Positions 34,093 through 42,515 of a stretch of DNA of 64,000 nucleotides are shown here, one piece after another (within the stretch, counting starts at the first letter, position 1; each line of letters starts with the position of its first letter). Where the stretch lies: assembly GCF_004514425.2 (NCBI RefSeq), contig NZ_MYFN02000014.1, positions 60,374 through 124,373 of the forward strand, given 5' to 3'. Both the position numbers and the translations under genes were made by a program. The notes beneath the pieces were generated by a model. It did not search any database. It had not been told where the DNA came from and saw only the letters and a list, made by a program, of their open reading frames with translations. Source of the stretch: Shinella sumterensis (GTDB lineage: Bacteria; Pseudomonadota; Alphaproteobacteria; Rhizobiales; Rhizobiaceae).

Positions 34093-35283
34093 CTAAACAA
34101 TGGCATCATCCATCAGATCCCTGATGCGACTACTCGATAGCGACAGCCAATCGGAGAGGACATCGACAGTGTGTTGTCCAAGCGTCGGCGGGGGGCGGCG
34201 GATTTCAAGCGGGGTGTCGGAGAGCTTCATCGTTACCCCTGCGGTCGAGACCTTGCCGGCGACCGGATGGTCGATCTCAACGATCTGGTTGCGGTGACGC
34301 AGCTGCGCGTTTTCGACCACCTCGTCAATCGTCGCGACCTTGGTGCAGGGTACACCAGCGTTGCCGATAAGCGCCAGGACCTCGTCCGTATCCCGCGTGC
34401 TCATCCATGCCTGAACGATGCCTTCGATCGCAGCCGCGTTCCGCAAGCGGGCGTCAACGGTCGCAAACCGGGGATCGACGACAAGCTCCGGCTGTCCCAT
34501 TGCATCGGCAAGCCGTCGGAATAGCGGATTGGTTCCCGATAACAGGAGCACAAAATCGCCTGATGCGGTTTTGAACACGTTGGCGGGAGAGGAGTAGCGA
34601 TCGCGGTTGCCCGTGCGGGTCAACGTCTCGCCCTTGTTCAACTGCGTCGGGATTGCCGTCGTCAGAAGGGAAACGGCGCTGTCGAGCAGGGACACGTCGA
34701 TCATCTGGCCCTTGCCGGTCAAGTGGCGGGCGTTGAGCGCGCCGAGCGTTGCCGTCACGCCATACATGGCCGTCATGTAGTCGATGTAGAAGGTTCCGGC
34801 GAGGTAGGGCGGGCCGTCGGGTGAACCCGTCAACCCCATGAGGCCGCTCATGGCCTGGGCGATGCCGTCGAATCCCGGACGCTGGGCATAGGGACCGTCC
34901 TGACCGAAGCCGGATAGCCGCGTCATGATAAGACGGGGATTGATGGCGCTGAGTTCTTTCCAGCCGCAGCCCATCTGCTCCATCGTGCCAGGGCGAAAGT
35001 TTTCGAGCAGGATGTCGGCTTGCCTCACCATATCGCGCAATAGCTCCTGCGCGCGCGGATCGCGGAAGTTCAGCGTCATCGAACGCTTGTTGCGGTTCAG
35101 CGCCATTCCGTACAGGCTCTCTCCGCCCTGGAACGGCGGGAAGTGCCGGCTGTCATCGCCCGATCCCTTCTTCTCGACCTTGACGACATCGGCGCCCATA
35201 TCGCCGAGGATCATGCCGCAGTGCGGACCGGCGATGAAGCGGGTGAGGTCGAGCACCTTAATGCCCTGAAGCGGGGACGTCAT
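34093..35283 (-). CDS. CaiB/BaiF (family III) CoA-transferase, copy 1
   Basis: The 396-aa protein matches formyl-CoA-transferase-like enzymes in length and motifs. It has DLTRFIAGPHCGMILGDMGADVVKVEK at the N-terminus, LENFRPGTMEQMG near 93-105 and the catalytic aspartate D168 in AGTFYIDY, aligned with Asp169 of the Oxalobacter enzyme. It transfers CoA between a donor acyl-CoA and a free acid. It is last in a six-gene minus-strand operon with CoA-transferase-fold A/B subunits and an ABC importer. Two paralogues lie at 41325 and 50215. Confidence 0.92.
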   Translation of the reverse strand: MTSPLQGIKVLDLTRFIAGPHCGMILGDMGADVVKVEKKGSGDDSRHFPPFQGGESLYGMALNRNKRSMTLNFRDPRAQELLRDMVRQADILLENFRPGTMEQMGCGWKELSAINPRLIMTRLSGFGQDGPYAQRPGFDGIAQAMSGLMGLTGSPDGPPYLAGTFYIDYMTAMYGVTATLGALNARHLTGKGQMIDVSLLDSAVSLLTTAIPTQLNKGETLTRTGNRDRYSSPANVFKTASGDFVLLLSGTNPLFRRLADAMGQPELVVDPRFATVDARLRNAAAIEGIVQAWMSTRDTDEVLALIGNAGVPCTKVATIDEVVENAQLRHRNQIVEIDHPVAGKVSTAGVTMKLSDTPLEIRRPPPTLGQHTVDVLSDWLSLSSSRIRDLMDDAIV

Positions 35284-35361
35284 ACTGAAGATCCTTGTCA
35301 GTCGAGAATCGGCGCCTCGCGTTGCCGCGAGGTGTTGTCATCGATCACGCGCTTCTTGCGC

Positions 35362-36180
35362 CTAATGGCTGGTGAGCCGTTGCGGCATACGCCCACCGAC
35401 GATCATGGAGACGACCTCGTCGTGCTCGACGTCCGCACGGCGCACCGTACCCACCATGCGGCCGGTCTTCAGCACGGCAATGCGATCGGCGATCTGAAAG
35501 ACGTGCTCAAGATTGTGGCTGATGATAAAGACGGCGTAGCCCTTGTCGCGCAGTCGCTCGATGAGTTCCAGCACGAGGCGGGATTCTTCCACGCCGAGCG
35601 CGGCCATCGGCTCATCCATGATAATGAGTTTCACGTTGCGGTCGAGCAGAAGGCGTGCGATGCCGATCGCCTGGCGTTGGCCGCCGGAAAGCGCGCGCAC
35701 CATCTTCGTCATGTCCGGCGTCTTGAGACCGAGCTCCTCGAAGAGCGAGATGGTCTGGCGGCGCATTTCCGCGTGGTCGAGCGAGGGAATGGCGCCGAGT
35801 ACGCGGCGCTGGATCTCACGTCCCATGAAGATGTTTTCCTGCGGCGTGAAGACATCGACCAGCGCAAGGTTCTGGTGCAGTGTTTCGATGCCCTTTTCGC
35901 GGGCGATGGAAGGTGCCGTCATGAAAACGGGCTCGCCTGCAATGCGGATCGTGCCGCTCGTTGGTGTGACGACGCCGGAAATCATCTTGATAAAGGTGGA
36001 TTTTCCCGCGCCATTGTCCCCAACGAGAGCCATCACCTCGTTGGGGAAGATGTCGAGATCGATATTGCTGTTGGCGACATGGCCGCCATATTGCTTCGTA
36101 AGGCCACGGATCGAGACGAGGGGGGCGGCGATGGCTGCACTACCCGCGCCCGCGGGCTGCATCTCTTGGCGAACGCTCAT
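35362..36180 (-). CDS. Sugar-type ABC transporter ATP-binding protein (FrcA-like, single domain), module 1
   Basis: A 272-aa single-cassette ATPase of the RbsA/FrcA group. It has Walker A GDNGAGKST (~56-64), signature LSGGQRQAIGIARLL (~153-167) and Walker B LIIMDEPMAALG (~175-186). Unlike RbsA it has only one cassette and must dimerise, as FrcA does. The ATG at 36180 is preceded by GAGGA; the longer frame adds 20 unlikely residues. It belongs with the SBP and permease upstream. Confidence 0.9.
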   Translation of the reverse strand: MSVRQEMQPAGAGSAAIAAPLVSIRGLTKQYGGHVANSNIDLDIFPNEVMALVGDNGAGKSTFIKMISGVVTPTSGTIRIAGEPVFMTAPSIAREKGIETLHQNLALVDVFTPQENIFMGREIQRRVLGAIPSLDHAEMRRQTISLFEELGLKTPDMTKMVRALSGGQRQAIGIARLLLDRNVKLIIMDEPMAALGVEESRLVLELIERLRDKGYAVFIISHNLEHVFQIADRIAVLKTGRMVGTVRRADVEHDEVVSMIVGGRMPQRLTSH

Positions 36181-36208
36181 AGGAAAATCCTCTATTGTCT
36201 TGTTATGC

Positions 36209-36235
36209 GCGGGCGTAGCCTCATCGTACGCCCGC
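36209..36235. other. Intercistronic hairpin between SBP and ATPase genes, module 1
   Basis: A perfect 9-bp stem (GCGGGCGTA / TACGCCCGC) with a nine-base loop lies directly downstream of the SBP stop. Such hairpins after binding-protein genes protect the upstream mRNA and raise SBP levels relative to the ATPase. A comparable hairpin occupies the same place in module 2. Confidence 0.55.
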
Positions 36236-36249
36236 CACATCCTGGAAGG

Positions 36250-37287
36250 TCACAGGCCGAGGGCGGCCATGTCGACGGGAGGAACGATGCGCAGCTTCTT
36301 GTCGGCATCGAAGAACTGCGACAGGTTTTCCTTCGTCACCATCGGCGAGGCGAAGACGATCTCCTTCTTGACGTCCTTCTGCTGAAGGATGGCGGCGGCG
36401 ACCTCAATCGCTTCCGCACCGAAGGTCGGGTAGAGGAACGAACCACGCAGGCGGTCGGCCGCGATCATCTCGAACGTTTCTGTCGTGATGGCGTCGTAAC
36501 CGGTCAGCCACATCTCCTTGGCCCGGCCGGCTTCCTCGATGGCCTGGAGAGCGCCCTTGGCCATGTTGTCGTTGTGGCAGTAGACGGCATCGATCTCCTT
36601 GTTGGCCTGCAAGAAGTCCTGCATCAGCGTCAGGGCCTCGGTGCGGCTGTAATTGGCGATGCCCTGTGCCACGACTTCTATGCCGCTGTTGGCGTCGACG
36701 ATTTCACGCCAACCCTTGCCGCGTGCCTGATTGACAAGCGAACCGGGCTTACCTTCGATCTGCGCGACCTTGCCGCTGCCGTTCAGCGCCTTCAGATAAT
36801 ATTCGCCAGCGGAGCGTGCCGTGCCGAACGTATCGGCGGCGAGATGTGCATTGAACTGGCCGTCGCCGGCGAGCGCCGAACTCATGACGATGATTGGGAT
36901 TCCGGCGTCGTTGAGAGCCTGGACGCCCGGCTGTACCGCCTCGGCGTAGTAGGTGATCATCACAACCGTATCGACGCCGCGCACGGCGAGGTCTTCGAGG
37001 TTGCGGATTTCCTGCGCGGGGTTTTCCCGTGCGTCGGTGACGCTGACTTCGAAGCCATGCTTTTCGGCTTGCGCCAAGAGATCCTGCCGCTGGGCCTTCA
37101 GCCACTCGTCGGTTGCGTAGGACTGCGAGAAGCCGATCTTCTTGCCGGCGAGTGGCTGCTCGGCACGCGCGCTCGTCACCACGTAGGGAGCACCGAACGT
37201 GCCGAGGACGGCCGCGCCAAGGCCCGCTTTCAACAGGCTGCGGCGGTTCAATGCCAATGCGTCTTTCAGCGTCAGGATCTTGGTCAT
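36250..37287 (-). CDS. Sugar ABC transporter substrate-binding protein (Tat-type signal), module 1
   Basis: A 345-aa periplasmic-binding protein of the RbsB/LacI-fold type (peripla_BP_4). The N-terminus carries NRRSLLKAGLGAAVLGTFGAPYVVTSARA, a twin-arginine-like signal peptide. The mature part begins PLAGKKIGFSQSYATDEWLKAQRQ. The ATG at 37287 follows GGAGGAG. Ligands of this class are usually pentoses, polyols or cyclitols. Its partners are CoA-activating enzymes, which suggests a sugar acid or polyhydroxylated acid. Confidence 0.9.
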   Translation of the reverse strand: MTKILTLKDALALNRRSLLKAGLGAAVLGTFGAPYVVTSARAEQPLAGKKIGFSQSYATDEWLKAQRQDLLAQAEKHGFEVSVTDARENPAQEIRNLEDLAVRGVDTVVMITYYAEAVQPGVQALNDAGIPIIVMSSALAGDGQFNAHLAADTFGTARSAGEYYLKALNGSGKVAQIEGKPGSLVNQARGKGWREIVDANSGIEVVAQGIANYSRTEALTLMQDFLQANKEIDAVYCHNDNMAKGALQAIEEAGRAKEMWLTGYDAITTETFEMIAADRLRGSFLYPTFGAEAIEVAAAILQQKDVKKEIVFASPMVTKENLSQFFDADKKLRIVPPVDMAALGL

Positions 37288-37330
37288 TCGAGTCTCCTCC
37301 TCATTAGACCTTCGAAGAAAAATCAGATGT

Positions 37331-38323
37331 TCAGCGCTGTCGGTTGCGCATGTCGCTGATGACGACGGCAACGACGATGATTACGCCCATCGCCAGCATC
37401 TGGACGAAGGGGGACACGCCGAGCAGGTTGAGCAGGTTCGTGATGATGGCGAGGATCAGCACGCCGAGTATGGTCCCGGTGACGGCACCAACGCCGCCGT
37501 CGAAGGACGTGCCGCCGATCAGCGTTGCGGCGATCGCGTCAAGCTCGAACAGGTTGCCCGCATTCGGCTCGGCGACGCTGACGCGGCTGACGAGAATGAG
37601 CCCGGCAATGCCCGCAAGCAGGCCTGACAGCGCGTAGACCTGGATCTTGATGCGATCGACGCCGATACCGTACACGCGAGCGGCATCCTCGTTTGCGCCG
37701 ACGGCATAGACGTGACGGCCCCAGCGGGTGTGTTTCATGACGTAGGCGAGTGCTGCCCAGAGAGCGACGAAGAGCACGACGGGTACCGGTACAACCCAGA
37801 TGTAGCCGGAGCCGAGCCAACGGAAGGCCGCGTCAGCGCCTTGCGCATAGATGTCGCCGCCATCCGAATAGAGATAGATGCAGCCGCGGGCGAAGATCAT
37901 CATGGCCAGCGTAGCGATGAAAGGCTGGAGCTTCAGCTTGGTGATGAGGACGCCGTTGACGACGCCGAGCGCTGTCGTGACCACAAGGGCCACGCCCCAG
38001 GCAATCGGCGAACCGCTGCCGGCAAGTGCAGCCGCCGTCACCGCCGCAACGCCGACCAGCGAGCCGGCGGAAAGGTCGATGCCGCGGCACAGGATGACGA
38101 CGGTCATGCCGATCGCGACCACGCCCACCATGCTTGCGCCGCGCACGACATTCAGGATGTTCGTCGAATTCAGGAAGTGCGGCGAGGCGATGCTCGCGGC
38201 GATCACCAAGACAAGGAAGGTGATGACGTGGCTATAGTTCAAAAGGAACAGCCCGGCCGTGCGCAGGTTTGTGGTGGATGACGATTTCGCCACCGGCTTC
38301 GAACCGATCTCGACGTTGGACAT
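37331..38323 (-). CDS. Sugar ABC transporter permease (RbsC/FrcC family), module 1
   Basis: A 330-aa inner-membrane protein with about ten hydrophobic segments. The RbsC-type segments GASMVGVVAIGMTVVILCRGIDLSAGSLVG and AATLIGGTSFDGGVGAVTGTILGVLIL are clear. It works with the adjacent SBP and ATPase. It lies 26 bases downstream of the CoA-transferase B gene on the same strand, tying uptake to thioester chemistry in one operon. Confidence 0.92.
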   Translation of the reverse strand: MSNVEIGSKPVAKSSSTTNLRTAGLFLLNYSHVITFLVLVIAASIASPHFLNSTNILNVVRGASMVGVVAIGMTVVILCRGIDLSAGSLVGVAAVTAAALAGSGSPIAWGVALVVTTALGVVNGVLITKLKLQPFIATLAMMIFARGCIYLYSDGGDIYAQGADAAFRWLGSGYIWVVPVPVVLFVALWAALAYVMKHTRWGRHVYAVGANEDAARVYGIGVDRIKIQVYALSGLLAGIAGLILVSRVSVAEPNAGNLFELDAIAATLIGGTSFDGGVGAVTGTILGVLILAIITNLLNLLGVSPFVQMLAMGVIIVVAVVISDMRNRQR

Positions 38324-38349
38324 GATGTTCTCAGCTCCTCAAGAAAGTG

Positions 38350-39174
38350 TCATTCGCCGCCGTGTGGGATGAGGGCGTGATGTGGATCGACCTTGCGCCG
38401 CAGGATCGCCAGTTCCTCAGTCGTCGGGGCCTGTGTCGTGGGAATGCCGTCCGTATCGATGGCAAAGCCGGTCGAGTTGAGGACGTCGTGCGGGTCTATA
38501 CCCGGGTGGATGCTGCGCAGCCGGGCTTGGCCGGCGGCGCGGTCGAATTCGAAGATGCATTTGGGCGTGACGATCCATTCCGGGCCGCCCATTGTCAGGC
38601 CAAGCGCCTGGCGACCCGCGTCTCCGCCCGGATAGCCGACGCCTGAAACATAATCGACCTTCTCGACGAAGCTGCGCACCTCATGGTGCGGCATCATGAT
38701 GTATTCGCGGCGGAAGCAGGTCATATGCTCAGGCAGCAGGATCGAGCCGACGAGGCGAACCTTCGGCTTGTTGAAGTCGCCGACACAGGTGCTGTTGATG
38801 TTGCCGGCGCGATCGACCTGGACGCCCGAGCCGAAGCCGAAATCCACGTCGCCGCGGCGCACCGCATAAGGGCCGGGATAGGTCTCCATCTGCGCTTCGC
38901 AGGGCAGGTTTTGAAGCCCGCTGTCGAATTCCGCCGAGGGCAGTTCGCGGATTTCAGAGAAAACCGGGTTTATCGACCAGCCGGCAAGCAGAATCGTCAG
39001 GTTCGGGGCATGCGTCTGACGGGCGAACTCCATCGCGGCAAGCGGGATACCGGTGATGTAGAGTGCCGCCGCGCCGCCGGTCGCAAGGCCCGTGAAGCCG
39101 ACTTCGCCGTCCTTGAAGCTCTTGGCGAGCACGACGGTGATCAGTTCCTCGATCGTATAGGGAAGGGTGCTCAT
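38350..39174 (-). CDS. CoA-transferase-fold subunit B (GctB/IpdB-like), copy 1
   Basis: The 274-aa protein resembles glutaconate CoA-transferase subunit B, with VDRAGNINSTCVGDFNKPKVRLVGS and RSIHPGIDPHDVLNSTGF. In true CoA-transferases the nucleophile is the Glu of the VESG motif (Glu54). The equivalent stretch here is LLAGWS, with alanine (A64) in place of the glutamate. IpdB, a subunit of a ring-cleaving CoA-thioester hydrolase, also lacks it. A hydrolase or lyase is therefore as likely as a transferase. It overlaps the A subunit by four bases. Confidence 0.88.
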   Translation of the reverse strand: MSTLPYTIEELITVVLAKSFKDGEVGFTGLATGGAAALYITGIPLAAMEFARQTHAPNLTILLAGWSINPVFSEIRELPSAEFDSGLQNLPCEAQMETYPGPYAVRRGDVDFGFGSGVQVDRAGNINSTCVGDFNKPKVRLVGSILLPEHMTCFRREYIMMPHHEVRSFVEKVDYVSGVGYPGGDAGRQALGLTMGGPEWIVTPKCIFEFDRAAGQARLRSIHPGIDPHDVLNSTGFAIDTDGIPTTQAPTTEELAILRRKVDPHHALIPHGGE

Positions 39175-40088
39175 GCTGGGAGCTCCACATTGCGAAGGGC
39201 AAGCAGGCGCTCGACACCAAGGGCTTCGAGATAGCCGGCATGACCACCCGGTGGATGAACAGTGCTATCGAGATAGTCCGCGAACGTCTCCGGTGTGCCG
39301 GAGGCTGTCGCATAGTCGCGGAAGGCGTCCTCGTCACAGTCGTAAATACCGAGCAGCGATGTTGGATGCGCGCCGAAAGGCACTTCAACGATATGGGTAG
39401 TGCGCAGCGCAGGGATTTCGACGAGGTCGGGCCGCTTGCGCATTTCTCTTCCAGAAACGATTTTTTCGACGGTCACGATAATGGTGTCGCAAGACCGCGT
39501 ATGCGTGATGTCGACGCTTTGCGGCAGCATCTTGCGGTCATGGAAGGCGACGTTGCCATATTCGTCGCCCATGACGGCGTGCACCACGACCACATCAGGT
39601 GCTGCCGGCGGGACGGCCCAAAGCCTGGCGCCGGTCACGGGGCAATCGAACGGGACGATGTCCTTGTTGTACTCGACGATGCCGCTGCCGCCGAGAAAGG
39701 TGCACGGCCAGAAGGGGATTCCCTCCTGGCTGGCGCGAAAGCGGTCCCACGCGATCAGTTCCGGATAGTCGACCGTATCGAGCGTACCTGCCTCCGCCGC
39801 ACGGCGGAAGTTGCGGGCGAGGCCGAATTTTTCGAGACCGACATAGGATGTCTCGATGCGCGAGACACAGCCCGCGCCGATCAGCAGGTCCGCCTCGATG
39901 GCGTTTACGACGCCCACGATCGTCAGGTCACGGCGGCCCTGGCGCACGAGTTCCCGCGCGAAGGCCATCGGTCGTTGATAGATCGCAAAGCCCCCGAGCG
40001 TCAGGCGCTGGCCATCCTTCACGATCGCCGCAGCTTCCTGCAGCGAGGTCAGTTTGGACGTTCGTCCCACGGATTTCCTCCTGGCCAT
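39171..40088 (-). CDS. CoA-transferase-fold subunit A (GctA/IpdA-like), copy 1
   Basis: A 305-aa alpha subunit with GQRLTLGGFAIYQRPMAFARELVRQG (~26-51), GLEKFGLARNFRRAAEAG (~84-101) and a conserved glutamate E110 in DYPE, before EGIPFWPCTFLGGS. The position of this glutamate corresponds to the acidic residue of IpdA. It forms an alpha/beta complex with the overlapping B subunit. It is the first gene of the six-gene minus-strand operon (A, B, permease, SBP, ATPase, CaiB), divergent from a LacI-type regulator. Confidence 0.88.
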   Translation of the reverse strand: MARRKSVGRTSKLTSLQEAAAIVKDGQRLTLGGFAIYQRPMAFARELVRQGRRDLTIVGVVNAIEADLLIGAGCVSRIETSYVGLEKFGLARNFRRAAEAGTLDTVDYPELIAWDRFRASQEGIPFWPCTFLGGSGIVEYNKDIVPFDCPVTGARLWAVPPAAPDVVVVHAVMGDEYGNVAFHDRKMLPQSVDITHTRSCDTIIVTVEKIVSGREMRKRPDLVEIPALRTTHIVEVPFGAHPTSLLGIYDCDEDAFRDYATASGTPETFADYLDSTVHPPGGHAGYLEALGVERLLALRNVELPA

Positions 40089-40138
40089 CCTCCTCGACGG
40101 CCCTGTGCCGGATTGATCTCAACAACGAAAAACACTAC

Positions 40139-40172
40139 TGTGAGATCGATCTCATATGGGATCGATCTCACA
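40139..40172. promoter_or_regulatory. Long perfect inverted repeat, likely LacI-type operator
   Basis: Arms TGTGAGATCGATC and GATCGATCTCACA (13 bp, no mismatch) are separated by TCATATGG. The site lies between divergent genes: 50 bases from the CoA-transferase A start and 88 from the LacI start. The core GATCGATC differs from the AAACGTTT operators farther on, so the adjacent regulator at 40261 is the likely binder. Confidence 0.65.
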
Positions 40173-40260
40173 AGTTGGAGAGCTTGTCAACCGCCGCGGT
40201 TGCCATCTTTCTCAAAGCGTGATTGGAGTTGCACAGAATTTGTGCGGAGAGGTTCGCTTG

Positions 40261-41316
40261 ATGGTGGAACGCGTCGTTCCAATTCCTTCGGCCAGACGGC
40301 CGACGTTGATCGACATCGCAAGGGAGTGTGGGCTTTCCCGCGCGACGGTGGCGCGCGCGCTTTCCGGCAAGGGTTACGTCGATCTCGATCGCAGGCGGCT
40401 TATCCAGGAGACGGCCGACAGGCTTGGATATCGCACTTCGACGATCGCCCGGGCGCTCAGAACGCAGCGCACATCGTCTGTCGGCGTGCTGATCGCCGAT
40501 ATAACGAATCCGATCTTTCCGCAGATCGTGAAGGGCATCGACGAGATCGTCTCCAGCGACGGCCATACGATCTTTCTGTCCAATACCGACGAAGATCCGC
40601 AAAAGCAGGTGGCGATCGTGCGGTCGCTGCTCGACCGGCAGGTGGACGGCATCGTCATGGTGTCGCAGACGCTCGCGGACGAGACCTTGAAACTGCTCGA
40701 GCATGGACCGCCCTGCGTCTTCGTCAACCGGCGGCCCTATGAGGGCGTCGACTATGTCGGCCCGGACAACGAGCAAGGCATCGAGCTTCTGCTCACTCAT
40801 CTTCGCGGCCTCGGCCACCAGCGCATCGCCTATGTTTCCGGCCCGTCGCATTCCTCCACGTCGCGCGAGCGCCTCGCCCATTTCCGTGTCTCCATGGCGG
40901 CGTGCGGGCTGGAGGTGGACGAACGGTTGGTCTTCGCTGGCAACTATTACAAGGAAAGCGGTGCGAAGGCGGCAGAAGCCTTTATGGCCGTGACGCCGCG
41001 ACCGACGGCGATCCTTGCGGCAAACGACTTCGTCGCACTCGGTATCGTCGGCTACCTCCACAGCATCGGGCTCAACACGCCCGCCGATATATCCGTCACC
41101 GGCTTCGACGACATGTTCGACTCCAGCCTGATGGAAACCGAAGCCCTGAAGGTCGAGGGACTGACCACCGTCAATCAGCCGAAGCGCCACCTCGGGCGGG
41201 CGGCCGGCAAGCTGCTTCTCGAAAGGCTGGGCGCGCCGGACGCGCCGGGGCGCAAGGTCATTCTGCCGACCGAGCTGCGTATCCGTCATACGACCGGGCC
41301 TGTGCGGAAGGGATAG
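40261..41316 (+). CDS. LacI family transcriptional regulator, module 1
   Basis: A 351-aa regulator with the LacI helix-turn-helix PTLIDIARECGLSRATVARALSGKGYV (~13-39) and a periplasmic-binding-like effector domain (SVGVLIADITNPIFPQIVKGI, TGFDDMFDSSLME). Met at 40261 is chosen because GGAGAGG lies 7 bases upstream and it puts the HTH at the normal distance from the N-terminus. It is divergent from the CoA-transferase/ABC operon and very probably represses it via the inverted repeat at 40139-40172. Confidence 0.9.
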   Translation: MVERVVPIPSARRPTLIDIARECGLSRATVARALSGKGYVDLDRRRLIQETADRLGYRTSTIARALRTQRTSSVGVLIADITNPIFPQIVKGIDEIVSSDGHTIFLSNTDEDPQKQVAIVRSLLDRQVDGIVMVSQTLADETLKLLEHGPPCVFVNRRPYEGVDYVGPDNEQGIELLLTHLRGLGHQRIAYVSGPSHSSTSRERLAHFRVSMAACGLEVDERLVFAGNYYKESGAKAAEAFMAVTPRPTAILAANDFVALGIVGYLHSIGLNTPADISVTGFDDMFDSSLMETEALKVEGLTTVNQPKRHLGRAAGKLLLERLGAPDAPGRKVILPTELRIRHTTGPVRKG

Positions 41317-41324
41317 CGCTTCCT

Positions 41325-42503
41325 TCATCCCGCCTGCCTTGTCGATGGTGCTTCCACCAGCCACTCCTTGAGGACTTCGTCTGTATGTTCTCCGAGCAAG
41401 GGCGCCGGACGGGCGATGCGGCCGGGTGTGTCATGCAGCGTCACGGTCACGCCATGGGTCGTGTAGGTGCCGACCGTCGGATGGTCGATATCGATGATCT
41501 GCCGGCGATAGCGCAATTGCGGATTTTCGGTCACCTCGCCGATACCTGCGACCTTGGCACAGGGCACGCCGGCCTTCTCCATTGCTTCTACGACGGCGCT
41601 AGAGGAATGCAGGCCTACCCACTGCTGGACAATCGCCTCTATCGCCTCCTGGTTTGCCAGGCGGGCATCGGCGGTTGCAAAGCGCGGGTCATCAAGAAGA
41701 TGGGCGAGGTCGGCGGTCGCCACGAAACGGCGGAAAAGCGAATTGGTGCCGGCGGAGAGGTAGACCCATTCTTCGTCGCTGCACTGGAAGCTGTTGACCG
41801 GAGCGGTGTAGCGGTCCCGGCTGCCCATGCGCGTCATCGACTGGCCGAGCTGCTTGAAATCGGGAATGGCGCTCATCAGCAGGCTGGCGCTCGTTTCCAG
41901 CAGGCTCGTTTCGACGACTTGGCCCTTGCCGGTCTGGCGTCGGGCTTCCAGTGCACAGAGCGTGCCGATCGTGGCATAGAGGGCGGTCGAGTAATCGACC
42001 ATGAAGGTGCCGGCCATGGTGGGCGGCCCGTCGGGTTGACCGGTCAGATTCATGATGCCACCCATGGCCTGGGCGATGACATCGAAGCAGGCGCGATTGG
42101 CAAAGGGGCCATCCTGGCCGAAGCCGGAAATGCGCACGAGGATCAGGCGGGGATTGATGGCCGACAGCACGTCCCAGCCACAGCCCATCTTTTCGAGCGT
42201 GCCGGGGCGGAAGTTCTCTATGAGGACATCGGCCGTGGCGGCGAGCCGGCGTAGCGTCTCCTGATCGACCGGATCGCGGAAATCGAGATCGACGCTGCGC
42301 TTGTTGCGGTTGAACGACAGGAAATAGGTGCTCTCGCCGGCGATTTTCGGCTGGTTGAGGCGTGTGTCGTCTCCGGTACCGCGCTTCTCGACCTTCACCA
42401 CGTCGGCACCCATATCGCCGAGCTGCATGGCGCAGAAGGGACCAGCGATGAAGCGGGAAAGATCGAGAACGCGAAGGCCGGCGAGCGGCGGGGTAGAGGT
42501 CAT
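41325..42503 (-). CDS. CaiB/BaiF (family III) CoA-transferase, copy 2
   Basis: The 392-aa protein is closely similar to copies 1 and 3, with DLSRFIAGPFCAMQLGDMGADVVKVEKRG and ENFRPGTLEKMGCGW. The catalytic aspartate is D170 in AGTFMVDY. It is co-transcribed with the LacI gene upstream (13-base gap), an unusual regulator-enzyme pair. Three such enzymes in 17 kb imply successive CoA transfers or distinct acid substrates. Confidence 0.92.
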   Translation of the reverse strand: MTSTPPLAGLRVLDLSRFIAGPFCAMQLGDMGADVVKVEKRGTGDDTRLNQPKIAGESTYFLSFNRNKRSVDLDFRDPVDQETLRRLAATADVLIENFRPGTLEKMGCGWDVLSAINPRLILVRISGFGQDGPFANRACFDVIAQAMGGIMNLTGQPDGPPTMAGTFMVDYSTALYATIGTLCALEARRQTGKGQVVETSLLETSASLLMSAIPDFKQLGQSMTRMGSRDRYTAPVNSFQCSDEEWVYLSAGTNSLFRRFVATADLAHLLDDPRFATADARLANQEAIEAIVQQWVGLHSSSAVVEAMEKAGVPCAKVAGIGEVTENPQLRYRRQIIDIDHPTVGTYTTHGVTVTLHDTPGRIARPAPLLGEHTDEVLKEWLVEAPSTRQAG

Positions 42504-42515
42504 GTCTGCTCCAGT

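Noticed and set aside
35143..37359. A 738-codon plus-strand frame opposite the module-1 ABC genes
   Set aside because: The minus strand carries well-formed ATPase and binding-protein genes with ribosome binding sites; the plus frame is a compositional shadow.
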